From Bacteroidota bacterium (GTDB taxonomy: Bacteria; Bacteroidota; Bacteroidia; Chitinophagales; Chitinophagaceae): a stretch of DNA of 7,499 bases. Position numbers and translations under genes: made by a program. Below, piece by piece: positions 5,130 through 7,499 of the stretch; within the stretch, counting starts at the first letter, position 1, and each line of letters begins with the position of its first letter. Location of the stretch: NCBI GenBank assembly GCA_026391115.1, contig JAPLER010000119.1, forward strand, positions 1-7,499, read 5' to 3'. The notes under the pieces are model-generated. The model was not told the origin of the DNA. It did not search any database and saw only the letters and a program-made list of their open reading frames with translations.

Positions 5130-6757
5130 TTTCGTATGTATTTTACTTCTTTCATTCTTTCTCCATTTAGAAATAATTCTCCGGTTCGGAGTTCTAAACT
5201 ATAAGAGTCAACAAGCATTTTAGTGTTTGAAACCAACATACCTTTTGTTTTATAACTTTTGCCCAAATTAATTTTATAGTTTATTCCATCAATATATTTT
5301 AAACTCAGGATTGTGTTTGTTTCTGAGTTTACATAGTCACCATTTATTGATTTGAAATCATACCCATTTAATATTTGATTTACCTTGCTTAAACTATAAG
5401 GCGAATGATTTATATAGTAAACTGTTATTTGCATTTCGCCTTTTGAGTTCGTTGAAAACTCTTGCTTAAATGCCGGGTCAAACTTTTGGTGGAAAATGTT
5501 GTCAGCTTCTCGTTCTAATTCAACATCGTTTCTTCCCAATCTTTTTAAAAATACTTTGTTGTCTTTTTTTTCAAATGTGAATGCAAAATCACCTTCGGTC
5601 AAATAGGTTCCTAAAATTTCATCTTCACTAACATATTTACCTATACTTACTGGTTTTGTAACCAAATACGCTTCTACTGGTTTTAGTTCTAAAAATATAT
5701 CTGCCATTTGCCTTGTTTGAGTATTGGGCGTTGATTTACCTGTATTAGTTAGTGTTACAATTGAAAGATTTTTTTGAGGAAATCTTATTACAGTTGCTTT
5801 CCAAGCACCTGTTGCTCCTTCGTGAAAAGTATATTCTAATTCTTTGTATTTACCAAATTCAAGTCCGTAGCCGTAATTATTAAATTTTGAACCTTCAATA
5901 ATTTGTTGACTTTGAACTAGTATTTTTTTGCTGAAAGTAGAAGTGCCTTTGCCTTGAACTAGTTTTTCCCACTGTATTTGGTCTTCTAACGAAGAGAAAA
6001 TGTTTCCATCACCACAAACATTCCAAATCCATTTGTAGGTAGTCCAAGTGTCAAAATTGAAGTAAGCTCTTGCTATCTGTCCACGTATTTTTGTAAAGTC
6101 ACTCTCAAATGATGTATTTGGCATATTCAGTTGTATAAACATTTCGTTAGTGTATTCCACAAAAGTTTTATTTGAAACTTTTTCCACGAGTAATGCCAAC
6201 AGAATATAGTTTGTGTTGCTATATAAATATTTAGTGCCTGGTTCAAAATTTAAATCAGACTGTTTCTCAATTAAGGCAAGTACATCGTTGTTGTCAAATG
6301 ACTTTTCCCACCAAGTATAACCTTGTAGTGACCATAAATCGTAGCAATCTCTTATGCCGCTTGTATGGTTTAATAAACTTTGCACTGTAATGCTTTCTTT
6401 GATGTTTGGGAAAAGGTTTGGAAACCACTTTCTGATGTCGTCTGATAGTTTTAGGTTATATTTTTCAATCAAGGTGAGGACAGCCAATGCTGTAAATTGT
6501 TTGCCATTAGACGCTATGTTAAAACGAGTTGAATTTTTGATCAATGTGTTTTCTTTCAAATCTGCATAACCTGCATACTTTTCATAAATTACTTTACCAT
6601 CTTGAATTATAGCTGTTGCGATACCAGGTGCATTTTTAGGCACGTCTTGTGAAGCAATGCTGTCAAGAAGTTCGATTTGTTTTGTTGATAATGAAATCTG
6701 CCCAAAAACTTTCGAGTAGAATAGAATTGTTAAAGTGAATAAAAATATTTTTCTCAT
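5126..6757 (-). CDS. Secreted serine hydrolase, class C beta-lactamase/penicillin-binding-protein-like
   Basis: From the ATG at 6757 the product has 543 residues with a signal peptide (MRKIFLFTLTILFYSKVFGQ). The beta-lactamase-type domain spans about 25-360 and has all three active-site motifs: S83-N-G-K86 (nucleophile and Lys), Y179-S-N181, and H312-E-G314 in place of KTG. LLNHTSGIRD (about 128-137) is a further family signature. About 360-543 form a beta-rich C-terminal domain of the DUF3471/lipocalin-like kind. Such proteins are D-aminopeptidases, esterases or peptidoglycan hydrolases; the substrate cannot be told. The frame is open further, to an ATG at 6817, but those 20 residues read an off-frame part of the neighbouring GIN pseudogene and lie before a perfect signal peptide, so 6757 is chosen. 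The stop overlaps the next gene's start by four bases. Confidence 0.93.
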   Translation of the reverse strand: MRKIFLFTLTILFYSKVFGQISLSTKQIELLDSIASQDVPKNAPGIATAIIQDGKVIYEKYAGYADLKENTLIKNSTRFNIASNGKQFTALAVLTLIEKYNLKLSDDIRKWFPNLFPNIKESITVQSLLNHTSGIRDCYDLWSLQGYTWWEKSFDNNDVLALIEKQSDLNFEPGTKYLYSNTNYILLALLVEKVSNKTFVEYTNEMFIQLNMPNTSFESDFTKIRGQIARAYFNFDTWTTYKWIWNVCGDGNIFSSLEDQIQWEKLVQGKGTSTFSKKILVQSQQIIEGSKFNNYGYGLEFGKYKELEYTFHEGATGAWKATVIRFPQKNLSIVTLTNTGKSTPNTQTRQMADIFLELKPVEAYLVTKPVSIGKYVSEDEILGTYLTEGDFAFTFEKKDNKVFLKRLGRNDVELEREADNIFHQKFDPAFKQEFSTNSKGEMQITVYYINHSPYSLSKVNQILNGYDFKSINGDYVNSETNTILSLKYIDGINYKINLGKSYKTKGMLVSNTKMLVDSYSLELRTGELFLNGERMKEVKYIRK

Positions 6758-6761
6758 TGTT

Positions 6762-7083
6762 TTAAATTTTTGTAACAGTTGTTTTAGCAACAATATTTTT
6801 TGCATTGGTTTTGCCATTACTGTTATTTTAGATTACTAAATAGCTGCCAACAAAACTTTTAATGTAAACATCAACGTATAAACTGTTGTATAGTTTAGGT
6901 ATTTCAGGCATTTTTATTTAAGCCATCTATTTTGATACTAAAATCTTTGCCTAATTGAATATCAGCAGAACCATTGATATTACTGAGTTCTACATTATCA
7001 AATCCTTTTAAATCGTTGTAAACTTTTTGTGCTTTTGCATTTAAGCAAGTAAATAATGTGGTGATGATTAGTAATTTTTTCAT
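6762..7083 (-). pseudogene. Decayed head-GIN-domain gene, paralogue of 4497-5129
   Basis: Three consecutive pieces on the minus strand match the intact GIN protein in order. The first (7083-6904) is a signal peptide plus FDNVELSNINGSADIQLGKDF and GLNKNA, then TGA; by eye 22 of 36 aligned mature residues are identical to the paralogue. The second, one frame over, reads MPEIPKLYNSLYVDVYI...GSYLVI and ends in TAA (6830-6828). The third continues in that frame as NNSNGKTNAKNIVAKTTVTKI and stops at 6762. Relative to the intact copy, about 35 residues are missing between the first two pieces. One NNGNGNT unit and all later repeats are gone as well, and a Glu codon before NN has become TAA. It ends five bases before the hydrolase start. 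Confidence 0.8.
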
Positions 7084-7104
7084 TGATAATTTTTAATTGA
7101 ATTG

Positions 7105-7473
7105 TTAAGGTTTGTCAAAGGTTAGATTCAAAAATGTTGTGTCACTTTTATCACTAAATGTAATCCTTCTATTGGGTTGGTCTTTTAACTCCCACTCATC
7201 ATCAACTACAAATTTTATTTCTGCAAATTTGTAGCCTGATTCTATTTTAAAAGTTACAGTATATAACGAATCCTTTATTACTTCATTCATTGGCAAATCT
7301 GAATTCCAATTCAAAGGATTTCCTTGATTTTCCTCACCTCTAACACCTACTTTTTTTATATCTTTTTTGTTGTTAATGGTAAGCTCTAGTTTTATTGTAT
7401 GAACATAAGATTTTTGCACACAACCTGTTGCTGCTATTGCAATAATTATTGCTATTAATATTTTATTTTTCAT
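7105..7473 (-). CDS. Small lipoprotein with possible carbohydrate-binding-like beta-sandwich
   Basis: The 122-residue protein has a short signal peptide ending in the lipobox ATGC (C18), so it should be lipid-anchored in the envelope. The mature part runs from IKLELTINNKKD through KKVGVRGEENQGNPLNWN to YKFAEIKFVVDDEWELKD and NRRITF. The pattern of V-x-V-R-G, an L-x-W turn and a late FKF-like strand with a D-x-E-W-E-L segment resembles the starch-binding/AMPK-beta glycogen-binding fold. Bacteroidota sometimes attach such a domain to serine hydrolases or esterases. That assignment is from pattern only. It is the first gene of the minus-strand cluster, and its stop is 21 bases before the GIN pseudogene. 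Only 26 bases lie upstream in the window, so its promoter cannot be judged. Confidence 0.75.
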   Translation of the reverse strand: MKNKILIAIIIAIAATGCVQKSYVHTIKLELTINNKKDIKKVGVRGEENQGNPLNWNSDLPMNEVIKDSLYTVTFKIESGYKFAEIKFVVDDEWELKDQPNRRITFSDKSDTTFLNLTFDKP

Positions 7474-7499
7474 TGTTAAATTTTTTAAAAATTAAATAA

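Noticed and set aside
4570..5223. 217-codon plus-strand frame opposite the GIN gene
   Set aside because: It is the antisense of the NGNG repeat region (Leu-Pro-Leu-Pro runs) and overlaps two genes with clear family features on the other strand.
6354..6569. 71-codon plus-strand frame
   Set aside because: It is antisense to the SxxK region of the serine hydrolase; the coding signal is on the minus strand.
6758..6817. Extended N-terminus of the serine hydrolase from the ATG at 6817
   Set aside because: These codons are an off-frame reading of the GIN pseudogene, and a perfect signal peptide starts at 6757.

Overview
The window is AT-rich and its genes show no obvious Shine-Dalgarno sequences. 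It carries several families typical of Bacteroidota: head-GIN-domain secreted proteins, class C beta-lactamase-like serine hydrolases, short lipoproteins, and dihydroorotase-type sequence of Bacteroidota character. I infer a member of the Bacteroidota (Flavobacteriia, Chitinophagia or Sphingobacteriia-like). I cannot place it further from the sequence alone.

Left part (1-2138, all minus strand): a lipoprotein alpha/beta hydrolase cut by the window edge (its start is ambiguous), a DUF6671-type protein with a cysteine-rich C-terminus, and a complete aspartate 1-decarboxylase (panD, beta-alanine for pantothenate/CoA). These look like ordinary chromosomal genes.

Middle (2139-3985): a decayed stretch holding a minus-strand dihydroorotase C-terminus with frame damage and a 32-codon ORF that looks like a collapsed response regulator. 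A cluster of GTCTC-type inverted repeats follows. Then comes a complete zinc- and NADP-dependent medium-chain alcohol dehydrogenase on the plus strand. It ends at a 32-bp perfect palindrome that probably serves as its terminator.

Right part (3986-7473, minus strand): a tight co-directional cluster in transcription order: small lipoprotein, broken GIN-domain gene, intact serine hydrolase, intact GIN-domain gene (ATGA overlap), broken secreted protein with a C-terminal TPR. The arrangement reads as two successive GIN + hydrolase-like units in which a different member of each has died, leaving one working copy of each type. The products are predicted to be exported (signal peptides or a lipobox), so this is probably a cell-envelope or periplasmic function.

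I found no tRNA, rRNA, CRISPR array, intact mobile element or convincing riboswitch. The notable content is the amount of gene debris, most of it visible only by comparing reading frames.
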